64,000 bases of DNA, from assembly GCA_963210315.1 (NCBI GenBank), contig OY723300.1, forward strand, positions 682,001 to 746,000, in the 5' to 3' direction. Shown here piece by piece: positions 50,749 through 62,200 of the stretch. Both the position numbers and the translations under genes were made by a program. The notes under the pieces were generated by a model, which was given only the letters and a program-made list of their open reading frames with translations, was not told the origin of the DNA and did no database searches. Origin of the DNA: Rhynchopus euleeides. Lineage: Eukaryota > Euglenozoa > Diplonemea > Diplonemida > Diplonemidae. How positions within the stretch are numbered: position 1 is the stretch's first letter; each line of letters begins with the position of its first letter.

Positions 50749-51226
50749 GCCACACACGCGACCTACCTGGCCGGGCCATTTGCAATGGAAAACCCCCAGA
50801 AACACCACGGGAAAACTCCCGCCCAGTTATCACCTTGCCAGAATGGGAGGTCATGAGGGCGACACTTTTGAGGAGTTCGGCGGAAGGCGACTCGCCCGCC
50901 TCGTAGGCTTAGGTAGGACTAGTAGGCATGACTGCCCTGCCACACACCCGGCCACACACCCCACTGCGCACAACACCACTGCACGAATGTTTACCTACAT
51001 CGCTGTGACGGCGTGCCTCGGCACAGCAGTGCTTGCCCAAGACAGGCAGACTGATGGGAACGTGTCGTTCGGGTGCCAGGATATGACGCTCCCTTCAGGC
51101 CATGTGTGGCACGACGCGCATGGGTCGCAGTTCAACTGCCTTCCCTGTGTGCCCATACTACGCCACACACCACCCATCCTCACACCACAGCCTCTTCCGT
51201 CTCCACCACCACCTCGCACACTCAAG

Positions 51227-51742
51227 ATGATGAAGGCGGTGTGCCTGTTTGCCGTGGTTGCGGCTGCGTTCGGCCACGGGCTGGAGGTGACCCGCACGGT
51301 GAAGGAGATTATGGCTGGCGGGAACGCACACCTGGTTGCGTCCCCCGGGTGCAAGAAGACCGACCAGTACGGGTCGAACGACTGCGAGTTCGCGTGGGGC
51401 CAGAAGGTGAACCTCAACATCTCGGCGACGCTGCCGGAGGCGGTGGACACGGGGGCGAAGCTGGATGTGGACCTGAAGGTTGACGGCATCATCCCGTTCA
51501 AGTTCACGTGCCCCGCGTGCGGCGGGCAGTGCAGCTTCGAGGTCCCGATTGTGAAGAAGAAGGTGGAGTTCGCGCTGCCCGCCTGCCCGCTGCTGCCTGC
51601 CGGCCCGTACAGCAACGTGACGACGGTGGAGCTGCCGGCGAAGGACCCGTCCCCCGTGTCGGTGTCCTTCAAGGGGACGGTCACGGTGAAGGACGCTGCC
51701 GGCAAGACCATCGTCGAGGTGGAGGTGCAGGGGAAGCTGTAG
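51227..51742 (+). CDS. Secreted ML-domain lipid-binding protein, unit 3
   Basis: Same sequence as the gene at 34569, displaced by 16,658 bp. It is the last intact copy; the fourth site keeps only a remnant near 58850. Confidence 0.75.
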   Translation: MMKAVCLFAVVAAAFGHGLEVTRTVKEIMAGGNAHLVASPGCKKTDQYGSNDCEFAWGQKVNLNISATLPEAVDTGAKLDVDLKVDGIIPFKFTCPACGGQCSFEVPIVKKKVEFALPACPLLPAGPYSNVTTVELPAKDPSPVSVSFKGTVTVKDAAGKTIVEVEVQGKL

Positions 51743-52694
51743 GTGCAGCCCCTGCTTCACTCTGTGTACTGAAGTGTACACCATCTTCTTTTTGTGGTGT
51801 GTGTGCCTCTATTCGGCAGAGAAATGGGGAAGCGTTCAGTAATTGTTGCGACCCGCCCAGCCATGACACGACTGCGCTGGGCAAGGCCGTACCACCTACC
51901 CCGAGAAACAAAGCCAACCACGAAAAGAACACTGTCCTGCCGAATGGGTGTTGTGGTGGAGGCACTGCCTCTCATGCTGTGTTGTTTGTGTTGTTTTGTG
52001 TCGTGGCAGTGTCCCAACAAGCAGTGCACGGCTGTGTGCCAGCTGGCTTTCGAATGCTGCCAACTCACACGTTGGTCGCACGAAGCCAGCGCCGCCTGCC
52101 CTGCAAGGTGCTGACTGCCACGGCATGCACCCCGCGCCCCTGCTCCCCTCCCCTGTCCCGCGGCCCTGCGAGCGCCTCTTGGCGTGGTGCTCCGTGTGCC
52201 GCTTCCTGTGTCCCCGCTGGCGGCAGAACGCTGTGCTCATGACCTCTGCGTCTCTGCCGCCCTGCTGGTGAATTGCAGCTCCCATTACATAGCTTCGTTG
52301 CTGATGCTGCCATTTCCAGAACACACCGTGTGTTGCAGCGAAAAAGCGACCGTGCGCTTGATTGCCACACGCATCCCACACAACGGCATCTTTTGCACAG
52401 TTCTGAACAGTGCAGCCGAACACAGAAGGTTGTGCCGAATCATTGAGCAGGCCTCTTCCTGTCATGTGTTCGCCATGGTATTGGTTATGTCAAGCAAGCG
52501 AAGGTGACCCTGCCCACACCCCTGCCCGATTGCTCTGTATACATGTGTCAGTGTGCTTCGCAGATCATGTCCCGAGACAAACCCGCCCCCCACCCCCGTC
52601 TATCGCGGGCTGCACTTCACTTCTCATCCTCACAGGCGGCCTTGCCCCAAGCCTGTCTGCTCGCCCCCTCAGGTGCTGCCAAGACAGCACCACC

Positions 52695-54359
52695 ATGGAG
52701 GTGTATGTGGCGGACCCCGCCACCGGCACACACCACGTGGTGGATGTGGAGAAGGAGGACACGCTGGACAGCCTGCATGCGCGTGCGGCAGAGGCGGTCG
52801 GGCTCTCGGCAGGCCGGGCTGTGTTCAGGGTGGGCGGGGAGGAGCTGTGCGCCGGAGGGGACGGCTGGGTCTCGGGGTGTGCTGCGCTGTGCGACGGGTG
52901 CGTGCTGGAGGTGGTGAACAGCGTGCAGCCGTACCTGCAGGAGCTGCAGAGGCACCGCACCCTCGACAGCATGCCCGACTGGGTGTGCGACGACAGCGAG
53001 TGCGTGCTCGCAGCGATCAGCATCGACGGCGACAACCTGAAGCACGCCAGCACGAGGCTGCGGGGCGACCCCTGCACCGTGCTGGCAGCAGTGCGGCAGT
53101 GCCCCGCCTCCCTCGCCTCGGCAAGCGACGCGCTGCGTGCGGACCGTGCGTTTGTGGCGGAGTGCATCGATGTGCACGCCACAGCGATCGGCGGTGCTGC
53201 CCCGCACCTGAAGGACGACCTGGAGCTGGGGATGCAGGCCGTGGGCCGCTGCCACACCGCCCTGAAGCACCTGAGCCCGACACTGCGCGACACAGAGGAG
53301 GTTGTGCTGCACTCAGTCAGAGGAGGTGGCAGACACACACGTCGTCACGACCTGTCGTGTGTCTCGCTGCGGTTGCGTGGCGACCACGACTTCATGCTGG
53401 ATTGTGCAGCCTACCAATCTTCTGCGTTTGCCTACGCGACACAGGAGGTGCTTGACGACCGCGAGACAGTGCTGTGTGCTGTGTCGTATTATCCAGAAGC
53501 CTTCAAACCCATCAGCCAGCGTCTGAAGAGCGACCCCGATGTGGTGCTGGCTGCTCTCCGCTCGTACTCGTCCGACGCACTCAGTGCTGCATCGCCGAAG
53601 CTTCGCAACGACAAGGCCTTCATGCGGCAGTGCATGCAGATTGCGCCGCACGCCATCAAGTTTGCCTCGGATGCCCTGCGCTGCGACGAGGAGCTAGCGT
53701 GGGAGGCCGTTGCTATGTCCTCGTGGGTGGTCGAGCATGTACACGAGGACTTGCGCAGCAACATCGAGTTCATGACACGCTGTGTGGCGCGGGCCGGCCA
53801 GTGCCTTAAGCATGCCCACTATACGCTGCAGCAGAACCGGGACCTTGCGTTGCTTGCGGTGCGGACATACGGAGGTGCACTGGAGTACTGCGGGGCTGCA
53901 CTGCAGAGTGACAGGGAGGTCGCTTTGGTTGCTATCCGTGAAGATCCCAGTGCACTTGAGTACTGTGCTGAGAGCCTGCGTGACGACAAGCAGTTTGTGA
54001 TGTCCGCTGGAGGGTGGGGGCTGCTTGAGCACGTCTCGCCACGCCTGCAGAAGGACCGGACAGTGGTGTTGCATGCTGTTTGGCATTGTGATGACCTGCA
54101 ACATGCAGGCATCTACAAAGGCGACGTGTGGTTGGTGGCGCTCGCTGTGCTCTGCGAAGGGGGTGGCGTACTGGACTACACAGATGACTCCACACACAGG
54201 TCCCCTGTGGTGCTGCTCGCCCGCCTTCTCTCCTGTTGTTCCTCTATGTACATGCGCGGGCTGTATGTCGCAGGGATCATCTGCTGCATGCTGGTCTACT
54301 GGTCGCTGCCCTATGTAGCCATGCTTGCTGGGGCGGGCATGGGTGCCGACCTGCTGTAG
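52695..54359 (+). CDS. Ubiquitin-like / DUF4116-repeat membrane protein, unit 3
   Basis: Identical in translation to the gene at 36037. No fourth copy follows OYE copy 4. Confidence 0.75.
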   Translation: MEVYVADPATGTHHVVDVEKEDTLDSLHARAAEAVGLSAGRAVFRVGGEELCAGGDGWVSGCAALCDGCVLEVVNSVQPYLQELQRHRTLDSMPDWVCDDSECVLAAISIDGDNLKHASTRLRGDPCTVLAAVRQCPASLASASDALRADRAFVAECIDVHATAIGGAAPHLKDDLELGMQAVGRCHTALKHLSPTLRDTEEVVLHSVRGGGRHTRRHDLSCVSLRLRGDHDFMLDCAAYQSSAFAYATQEVLDDRETVLCAVSYYPEAFKPISQRLKSDPDVVLAALRSYSSDALSAASPKLRNDKAFMRQCMQIAPHAIKFASDALRCDEELAWEAVAMSSWVVEHVHEDLRSNIEFMTRCVARAGQCLKHAHYTLQQNRDLALLAVRTYGGALEYCGAALQSDREVALVAIREDPSALEYCAESLRDDKQFVMSAGGWGLLEHVSPRLQKDRTVVLHAVWHCDDLQHAGIYKGDVWLVALAVLCEGGGVLDYTDDSTHRSPVVLLARLLSCCSSMYMRGLYVAGIICCMLVYWSLPYVAMLAGAGMGADLL

Positions 54360-55044
54360 CAGGCGGCTGCCAGGACAGCCGGTGGGCAGGTCCTGCCGCG
54401 GGAGCGGCAACCCGTGTTGGGAAGTTCGCTTTTCGTATGTTTGGGGTCGCCTGGCCCAGCGGTCCCTGCCAATCCACAGGGCGTTTCGCTCATAAGCAAG
54501 GCGATTAGTGCCTCCGGAGGTACTAACAGCCTTGCCAGAAGTGCAGTGCTCTGCCCTCTCGAGGAAAGGTACCCAATGTGTACCTCCCTCGGAGCACCTC
54601 CCGACAGATTAAAAGATTCTCAAATTCCCAAAACCCTGTAGTTGTAAGTAAAACTTCACCCACCCCACACGGGATCGGTGGGCGATAGCGAACGCCCTGA
54701 GTGTATACTATAGGGATAAAAAAATATGCAGGCAACAAGTACTTCGTTGTCCCTTTGTGGTGGAGGGGCCACAGAGGGTTTCTGGCACGATTCGGCCTTA
54801 TCTCTGCCTGGAGGCCGGCAGTGGGTGCCGCGTAGCGGTGCACCACACAAAACTGCTTTGTTGTTAACGCCTTGTAACGCCGTGTGTCACACGCGGCGAA
54901 TTGCGATAACCCTTCTGCCCAAAGTGACTCGGGTCGCTGCGACACACCCGACACCGTGATGGCGGAGGCAGGAGGTGTCAGGGTTGAGGACCCACACCGC
55001 AGCACTGCGGAAGCTGGTTCTTGGTCCGACTGCGAGTACAGCAT

Positions 55045-55231
55045 GACCCCTGCCCACCCCTCTCCTTTCCTTGTCGCCATCCTCCGCAGCCGTCTGCATG
55101 TGGGGGTGACCCTCCCTGCACACCGCACCGACACTGCACCACTGCCGCACCACAGCCCTCTCCATTACCCTGCACACGGCAGCATGCATCTGTGCAAGGG
55201 CAAGTTTGGAGCGCGAGATACTTTGCTGTGC
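55045..55231 (+). promoter_or_regulatory. Shared upstream module before OYE gene copy 4
   Basis: Same as 38387-38573, displaced by 16,658 bp. Confidence 0.45.
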
Positions 55232-55267
55232 AACACCGTCGCTTTGACAACTTCACACCTGGGTATA

Positions 55268-57750
55268 CACACACAACGCACACAGATTGTAACGACTTGT
55301 ACACACACAGCACGAAGATGTCGCTGAAGCTGCTGAGCACGGTGAAGGTGGGTGACGTGGAGCTGCAGAACCGGATGGCGCTGGCACCTCTGACGCGCGG
55401 GCGTGCGACGGAGGATCACCTGCCGACGGAGGTGATGGTGGAGTACTACAGGCAGCGCGGGTCGGCAGGGCTGGTCATCACAGAGGCGGCAGGGATCTCG
55501 CGCCAGGGGGCGGGGTGGTACTGCGCACCCGGGATCTGGAACCAGGAGCAGGTGACTGGCTGGAAGAAGGTCACAGATGCGGTGCACGCACGCAAGGGTG
55601 TGGTCGCAATGCAGCTGTGGCACATGGGGCGGCAGGCGCACTCAGACGTGACGGGGGAGGCAACGGTGGCCCCGTCTGCGATTGCAATCGAGGGGGAGGT
55701 GACGGCGTGGCGTGGGGAGAAGAAGCCGTACGAGACACCGAAGGAGTTGACGGTTGACGAGATCAAGAAGGTGCAACAGGACTACAAGAATGCAGCAGTC
55801 AACGCGAAGCTGGCTGGGTGCGACATGGTGGAGCTGCACGCGGCAAACGGGTACCTGCTGGACCTGTTCCTGCAGTCGTCGACAAACAAGCGGACGGATG
55901 CGTACGGCGGGTCGGTGGAGAAGCGGCTGCGCATGCTGTCGGAGGTGCTGGCGGCGGTCGAGGAGGTGTACCCTGCCAGCCGCATCGGGGTGCGTCTCTC
56001 CCCGAACGGGGCGTTCGGGTCGATGGGGAGTGCTGACAACATCGACACCTTCTCGGCTGCTGTGTGGATGCTGGGTGACCGGAAGGTGGGGTACGTGCAC
56101 CTGATGGACGGGTTGGGCTTCGGGTTCCACGAGCTGACGGAGGCATTCACGCTGAAGCACGCACGCGAGCTGCTGGAGCAGACGAAGGGTGCCGGCGGGG
56201 TGACGAAGCTGATGGGGAACGTGGGGTACACACGCGAGACGGCGGAGGAGCGGGTGCAGGCGGGCGAGGCAGACATGATCGCCTTCGGGCGTCCCTACAT
56301 CAGCAACCCGGATCTGCCGGAGCGGTTCGCGAAGGGGGCGGCGCTGAACCCTGACGCAGAGTACGCTGACTGGTGGGGCATCGGCAAGGGTGCCAGTGGG
56401 TACACTGACTTCCCGACAATGGAACAGGCTGACGCACCCACACCCACACGCTCGCACACCACGGATGCGTCGCTGAAGCTGCTGAGCACGGTGAAAGTTG
56501 GGGCTGTGGAGCTGCAGAACCGGATGGCGCTGGCACCTCTGACGCGCGGGCGTGCGACGGAGGATCACCTTCCGACGGAGGTGATGGTGGAGTACTACAG
56601 GCAGCGCGGGTCGGCAGGGCTGGTCATCACAGAGGCGGCAGGGATCTCGCGCCAGGGGGCGGGGTGGTACTGCGCACCCGGGATCTGGAACCAGGAGCAG
56701 GTGACTGGCTGGAAGAAGGTCACAGATGCGGTGCACGCACGCAAGGGTGTGGTCGCAATGCAGCTGTGGCACATGGGGCGGCAGGCGCACTCAGACGTGA
56801 CGGGGGAGGCAACGGTGGCCCCGTCTGCGATTGCAATCGAGGGGGAGGTGACGGCGTGGCGTGGGGAGAAGAAGCCGTACGAGACACCGAAGGAGTTGAC
56901 GGTTGACGAGATCAAGAAGGTGCAACAGGACTACAAGAATGCAGCAGTCAACGCGAAGCTGGCTGGGTGCGACATGGTGGAGCTGCACGCGGCAAACGGG
57001 TACCTGCTGGACCTGTTCCTGCAGTCATCGACGAACAAGCGGACGGATGCGTACGGCGGGTCGGTGGAGAAGCGGCTGCGCATGCTGTCGGAGGTGCTGG
57101 CGGCGGTCGAGGAGGTGTACCCTGCCAGCCGCATCGGGGTGCGTCTCTCCCCGAACGGGGCGTTCGGGTCGATGGGGAGTGCTGACAACATCGACACCTT
57201 CTCGGCTGCTGTGCGGATGCTGGGTGACCGCAAGGTGGGGTACGTGCACCTGATGGACGGGTTGGGCTTCGGGTTCCACGAGCTGACGGAGGCATTCACG
57301 CTGAAGCACGCACGCGAGCTGCTGGAGCAGACGAAGGGTGCCGGCGGGGTGACGAAGCTGATGGGGAACGTGGGGTACACACGCGAGACGGCGGAGGAGC
57401 GGGTGCAGGCGGGCGAGGCAGACATGATCGCCTTCGGGCGTCCCTACATCAGCAACCCGGATCTGCCGGAGCGGTTCGCGAAGGGGGCGGCGCTGAACCC
57501 TGACGCAGAGTACGCTGACTGGTGGGGCATCGGCAAGGGTGCCAGTGGGTACACTGACTTCCCGACAATGGAACAGGCTGGTGCAGGTGCTCAGGTTGAG
57601 AAGAAGGCCAAGACTGAGACACGCGCCGCTGTGCCCGCACCGGCACCTACACCCACGCACACACCACGCAAGCCCCCGCAGCGCAAGGTGGCGGCTGTTG
57701 AAAAGAAGAAGGGCAAGGGTCTCTTCAGCTTCCTGCACTGCTGCTGACGT
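55268..57750 (+). repeat. Tandem array unit 4, partial (oxidoreductase gene only)
   Basis: The first half matches units 2 and 3. The second half of the OYE gene and its 3' flank are a different version. Similarity to 33555-34260 resumes at 58109 in diverged form, so unit 4 is an older end copy that lost the ML and DUF4116 genes. Confidence 0.8.
55318..57747 (+). CDS. Double-domain Old Yellow Enzyme, array copy 4 (mosaic)
   Basis: Domain 1 equals that of copies 2 and 3. Domain 2 carries domain-1-type residues (KKVTDAV, KNAAVN, PASRIG, NIDTF, EQTKG, AGEAD) where copies 1-3 have KKITDAV, KTAAVN, PVSRIG, NTDTF, EETKG, AGQAD. The tail begins GAGAQVEKKAK rather than ARAQVEKKTK but keeps the CC end. 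This is the pattern of conversion between halves or unequal crossing-over. Catalytic His/Asn/Tyr residues are kept in both domains. Confidence 0.88.
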   Translation: MSLKLLSTVKVGDVELQNRMALAPLTRGRATEDHLPTEVMVEYYRQRGSAGLVITEAAGISRQGAGWYCAPGIWNQEQVTGWKKVTDAVHARKGVVAMQLWHMGRQAHSDVTGEATVAPSAIAIEGEVTAWRGEKKPYETPKELTVDEIKKVQQDYKNAAVNAKLAGCDMVELHAANGYLLDLFLQSSTNKRTDAYGGSVEKRLRMLSEVLAAVEEVYPASRIGVRLSPNGAFGSMGSADNIDTFSAAVWMLGDRKVGYVHLMDGLGFGFHELTEAFTLKHARELLEQTKGAGGVTKLMGNVGYTRETAEERVQAGEADMIAFGRPYISNPDLPERFAKGAALNPDAEYADWWGIGKGASGYTDFPTMEQADAPTPTRSHTTDASLKLLSTVKVGAVELQNRMALAPLTRGRATEDHLPTEVMVEYYRQRGSAGLVITEAAGISRQGAGWYCAPGIWNQEQVTGWKKVTDAVHARKGVVAMQLWHMGRQAHSDVTGEATVAPSAIAIEGEVTAWRGEKKPYETPKELTVDEIKKVQQDYKNAAVNAKLAGCDMVELHAANGYLLDLFLQSSTNKRTDAYGGSVEKRLRMLSEVLAAVEEVYPASRIGVRLSPNGAFGSMGSADNIDTFSAAVRMLGDRKVGYVHLMDGLGFGFHELTEAFTLKHARELLEQTKGAGGVTKLMGNVGYTRETAEERVQAGEADMIAFGRPYISNPDLPERFAKGAALNPDAEYADWWGIGKGASGYTDFPTMEQAGAGAQVEKKAKTETRAAVPAPAPTPTHTPRKPPQRKVAAVEKKKGKGLFSFLHCC

Positions 57751-58460
57751 GTGTCCCACCACAATGGGTGCAACACGAACACCCTGTGGTGCACTGTGTG
57801 CCTTTGTGTCTTCTGATGTGCTGCATGACTCCCGAGTTCTTTTTGGCTTTCTTCAAGGTGTGTTCTGAATGAGCACTGGTACTTCCTTGTGCACAAACTG
57901 TGCATATGTTTTTGTGTCTTCAGCTGTTTCTGTCTCCTTTGAAGGATGAATCTGTTTACATTTTGGCTTACACCCACCGTTCTAACTCTTGATGTTTTTG
58001 CTGTTCTTGCTGTCTTCTGTATCCTGGTGCTGTTGTCCGGCCTTGCCGCACGAACGGCAGCCCTTTGTTTAGGTGCCCCCGAAAACCCCTCTTCGCAATG
58101 TGCGGGTGTCAGGGGCACCATTCTTGTTGTTCATTCTGCTTTCGGCGTCTTGCAGCTGCACAGCAACCCACAGGCAAGTGGCCTTGGGATGCAGCAGCTG
58201 CCCTTCTAACCCCACCTCTAACTGTCAACGGTATCGACGCCCGTTCCGGTGCAGGCCGCTGTGCGTGTGCACGCCTTGTCCTTGCTGTGTGCAGCTGTTG
58301 TTGTGGGCCGGCAGCCTCATCTCCCGCTTCTGCACGCCGCGTGCACAGCAGCACAGCCCTGCTTGTGGTCGGCAGCACGCTGACTGCTGCTCTTTGATCC
58401 TGGTAGTTCTCGTATGCAGCAGACAGCACGCTTGCATTGTGTTGCCAAGCAAGCGAAGGT

Positions 58461-58650
58461 GAACCTGCCCACCCCACCCCTCTCCTTGTCGCCATCCTCC
58501 GCATCTGTCTGCATGTGGGGGTGACCCTCCCTGCACACCGCACCGACACTGCACCACTGCCGCACCACAGCCCTCTCCATTACCCTGCACACGGCATCAT
58601 GCATCTGTGCAAGGGCAAGTTTGGAGCGCGAGATACTTTGCTGTGCCGCA
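58461..58650 (+). promoter_or_regulatory. Shared upstream module, diverged copy after unit 4
   Basis: The module persists here with substitutions (GAACCTGCCC for GACCCGTGCCC, TCTGTCTGCATG and others), although the ML gene that should follow is reduced to a remnant. Its survival in a diverged flank supports an old origin. Confidence 0.4.
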
Positions 58651-58849
58651 CACCCGACCTACCTGGCCGGGCCATTTGCAATGGAAAACCCCCAGAAAAC
58701 ACCGCGGGAGAACTCCCGCCCAGTTATCACCTTGCCAGAATGGGAGGTATTGAGGACGAAACTTTTGGGGAGTTCGGCGGAGGCGACTCGCCCACCTTGT
58801 AGGCCTAGGTAGGACGAGTAGGCATGACTGCCCTGCCACGCAGCTGCAT

Positions 58850-58925
58850 GCCCTGTGTGCCCATACTGCACCACACCGCACACCACCCATCCTCACACGC
58901 TGTGGTTGCGGCTGCGTTAGACAGC
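58850..58925 (+). pseudogene. Remnant of the ML gene 5' region
   Basis: GTGCCCATACTGCACCACAC and CACCACCCATCCTCACAC correspond to 34489-34530 upstream of the ML ATG. They are followed directly by GTGGTTGCGGCTGCGTT from inside the signal-peptide codons (34596-34612). The start codon and first signal-peptide codons have been deleted, and the rest of the gene is absent. Confidence 0.55.
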
Positions 58926-59269
58926 TGTGCTGCGCTGCATGCCCTGTCTGCCCACACCACCCTTCCACATCCTCCACCCACAGGCCAGCGACACACGCAC
59001 TCTCTCTCCCCTCCCCCCCTTTGGCCTTTCAACCCCAGCGGAGGTCTCAGCCGCACGAGATATCAATGAAGCAGCGTGGTGCATAGAGCTGTGTCATTCC
59101 TCTCTCTCTCTCTCTCATCCTCCCACCCACCACCACCCCACCCCCACCCCCCCGAGCCCACGCCGCGTTGGACAAGCCCTTCTCGGGTGCAGCTGCGAGG
59201 AGTGCGGCAGAGGTGAGAGGGGGAAGGGGGGGGGGGGGGAGATTTTTGTTCTGTTTTGAAAATTCCACA

Positions 59270-62200
59270 ATGTTGAGCAATCGGTTCAAACTGCTGCTGG
59301 GTATTCCTGCGTGTATCATACTGTGGCAGGTGACGTCACATCTGCCTTCGGGATATCGATTTCCAGAGGACGGGCCTGCAGAAGAGGTCTATTCTTCGAG
59401 GGACGAGGTGTGCCGGCGGTGGGAGGACGTGCGCCACGGCTCGCTTGACCGCGAGGGTGACAGCCTGGTCTGGGCAGGGCACATCTGTGCATTTCCACGT
59501 CTCCGAAAGGAGGAGGTCCTCTCTTGCCTTGCTGAGAGAAAAATCGTCGTGATTGGCGACTCCCTCGCTGAGCAACGCGTCTCCGACTTCATCGCCCAAT
59601 ACCCCTCAGAGTTGAAGGAGCTGCATAAACCCGTCAACCCCCTTAACAGAAACGGGTTCTTCAACCCGCTGCAGCGCTTCGGCCTCCCTTTCGAGAGCAG
59701 GAGGAACGTCACAACGAGGCACCGCATTTTCTCCCAGGGCCCCCCCAATGCGGATGCCGCCACCTCCTCTTCCCCCGCCTCCCCCGGATCCTTCGACTTC
59801 TTCTACCGAGGGAGTGTGAACACCGGGGACATCGGCGCCTACCTCTACTGCGATGAGCTGAACATTCCCTCAGTGTACAGCGCAGCCCTGGACACCGCAG
59901 ATGTTGTTGTGATCAGCTTCGGGATCTACGACTGGGGGATGTCGCACTGCCCGTTGGAGGGGTTTGCGAAGAGATTTGTCGCATTCCTCACAGAGACTGT
60001 GTCGCGCATGCGGAGGCCGGGGGCAAGGCTTGTGGTGTGGGAGCCCGATTTTGTCCACCACCACCTGGCAAACCGGAGCTCCCCGGTGTACCGCTGCTAC
60101 AACCCTTATAAGGTGCAGGCGTTTCGGGTCGCGATGAAGCACGCCGTGGGGTGTTTTATCGCACGCAGAAAATTCACCGGAAAGGATGCGGTTCAAATCG
60201 GATATCTCGACACGTCATTCGTGTCTCAGAAAGCCTCGGGGGTCGTGCCAGAGACAGGCGCCTTACAACAGCCCGCCTCCCTCAACCGAGCTGCAACGCA
60301 TCTGCTTCTGAGAGGCCTGTGCCTGAAGGGGGCTTTTCCACATGCTCGGGGCCTGCAGAGGTCCTGCTCAGACTCATCCCCCCGCAGCGAGGAGATGTTC
60401 TACCGAAACTTTGTGCAGCAGCACCCCGAGACAAAGACAGGCTGTGAGAGGGATGTTGACTCTGGTGTGCTCGAGAGGACCTGCCTTCTGGACCCCGAGA
60501 CGCTGCGGGGCTTTGAGCCCGCAGCACTGCCTCCAGACGCAGCGGGGGGTGTTGCGAAGGGGAAGCCTGCCCCCACGGAAGTGCCTTCGGAGGAGAACCT
60601 CGGCGAAGCGGACCCGCTGTATGAATTCGGCAAGAGGAAGCGGAAGCAGAAGGTGCGCTACACCAAGTGTGAAACCATCGAGGACCTCTTCCCGGGGGAT
60701 CTCGCCGAGGTGGACGCGGAGGGGCGGTACGCCTCTGCCGAGGCTGCGGAGCTGGGGCCTCTCCTTCCCCGCTACCCCCATGGCGTGGGGAAGGTCGAGC
60801 TGCTGAGGAACGACACCTTCCTGACCCGCCCCCGGGTGGCGTGGCGCCCGCGGAACTGCAACGCGTCGCTCGGGTGGGGAGGCGCGTCTGCGCTGTACCC
60901 CAACGCGTCTGCCCTGCTGAAGTGCTTCTCCCGGAGGAAGGTTGTGTTGATCGGCGGCGAGTCGCTGAACAGCGCGACGCAGGTCTTCTCCCACCGCGCC
61001 GGGCTCAACCGCACCGGGGTGTATAAGTTCACCCCCGATGGGGTCCGGACCAAGGTGCAGTTCAAACGCGCCAGATTCCGCAGGCATTACCGCAATGAAG
61101 CTGTTGGGACGGAGAGGTGGAAGCTGCAGAGGTTCGGGCTGGACTACTTCAGGCAGCCTGTCCTCCACGCCCCTTATCGGAGCGCAGAGGGGGCGACGGA
61201 GTTTTTCCCAAACCGGGATGGGTCGTACATGGCGAAGATGATGGAGCATGCGGAGGTTGTCATCCTCGACACGGACGCAACCTGGGATATCGGGCGGTCC
61301 TTCTGCGGGGTGGAGATGCTGTTCAACCGATTCATGTCCCTCTTCCATGATGTGCGTGCTGCGGCAACCGCTGGGACAAAGATATTCTACTGGTCGCGCT
61401 ACATCCACCACACCAAATGCCTCCCCTCGAAGCAGTGCTTCCTCTGCGCAGACTCCTCCGAGAAGATGGCCGCCTTCGCGGAGATCGCAAGGGAGGCCGC
61501 GGCCTGCTCTGGCCAGCGCATCTCCTTTGTCGACACACAGCCCATCTCCCGCGGGCTTGCGGAGTTCACTGAGAACGGGAGGGTGTACACCCCTCAGGCG
61601 GATGAGGTCGAGGCGAGCATTCTCTTCAACGCAGCGTGCAGTGGGGGGTTCAAGCTTGCCAAGACAGTGCAGTGCCGCCAGGGGGTGAACCACACCATCG
61701 AGAGCCTGAAGGCGTTGTATGAGGAGAGGCTCTTCAAGCTGACGCCTGCCTGCATGAAGGTGGAGGAGGAGCGCACTGCGATGTACGCTGCGGTGGCGGC
61801 TGCCGTATCGACAGAGGTGACCTCAGCCCCCGCATCGCTGAGCGGTGTGCTGTCGTCTGCTGCATCCGTCGAGAGCATTGTGCAGCCTGAGAAGCTCCCC
61901 TTCTTCCGGTGCCGCGACTCTCACCGCGACTGCACGTCGCTCCGGGAGCTGTATCCCGGCCATCTCAACCGGAACCACCCCTCCAAGTTTGAGACAAAGT
62001 GGGAGCCACACCGCTGCGAGCTGCGGAAGTTCAGCGACCCCTTCAAAGAGCAGTGCTTTTCAAAGAACAAGGTGATGCTCATCGGGGACGACCTCCTCCG
62101 CCTCCTCGTCCTGGACACCGGGGGGCACAACAAGCTTCAGGATGTCACGAAGCGCTACAAAGATGAGGTGGGGGATGCGGTCATCATGCATGCCGAGGGG

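Larger units (their letters stand above)
46939..55267 (+). repeat. Tandem array unit 3 (8,329 bp)
   Basis: Apparently identical to unit 2. Its right edge leads into the partial unit 4. Confidence 0.85.
57748..59269. other. Diverged array flank, no intact gene
   Basis: 57748-58108 is only patchily similar to the flank after OYE copies 1-3 (for example CCACCGTTCTAACTCTTG at 57972). 58109-58800 aligns well with 33555-34260 with substitutions and small indels. A remnant of the ML gene's 5' region follows, and after about 58935 the sequence is unrelated. CT-rich and poly-C/G tracts precede the next gene. Confidence 0.6.
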
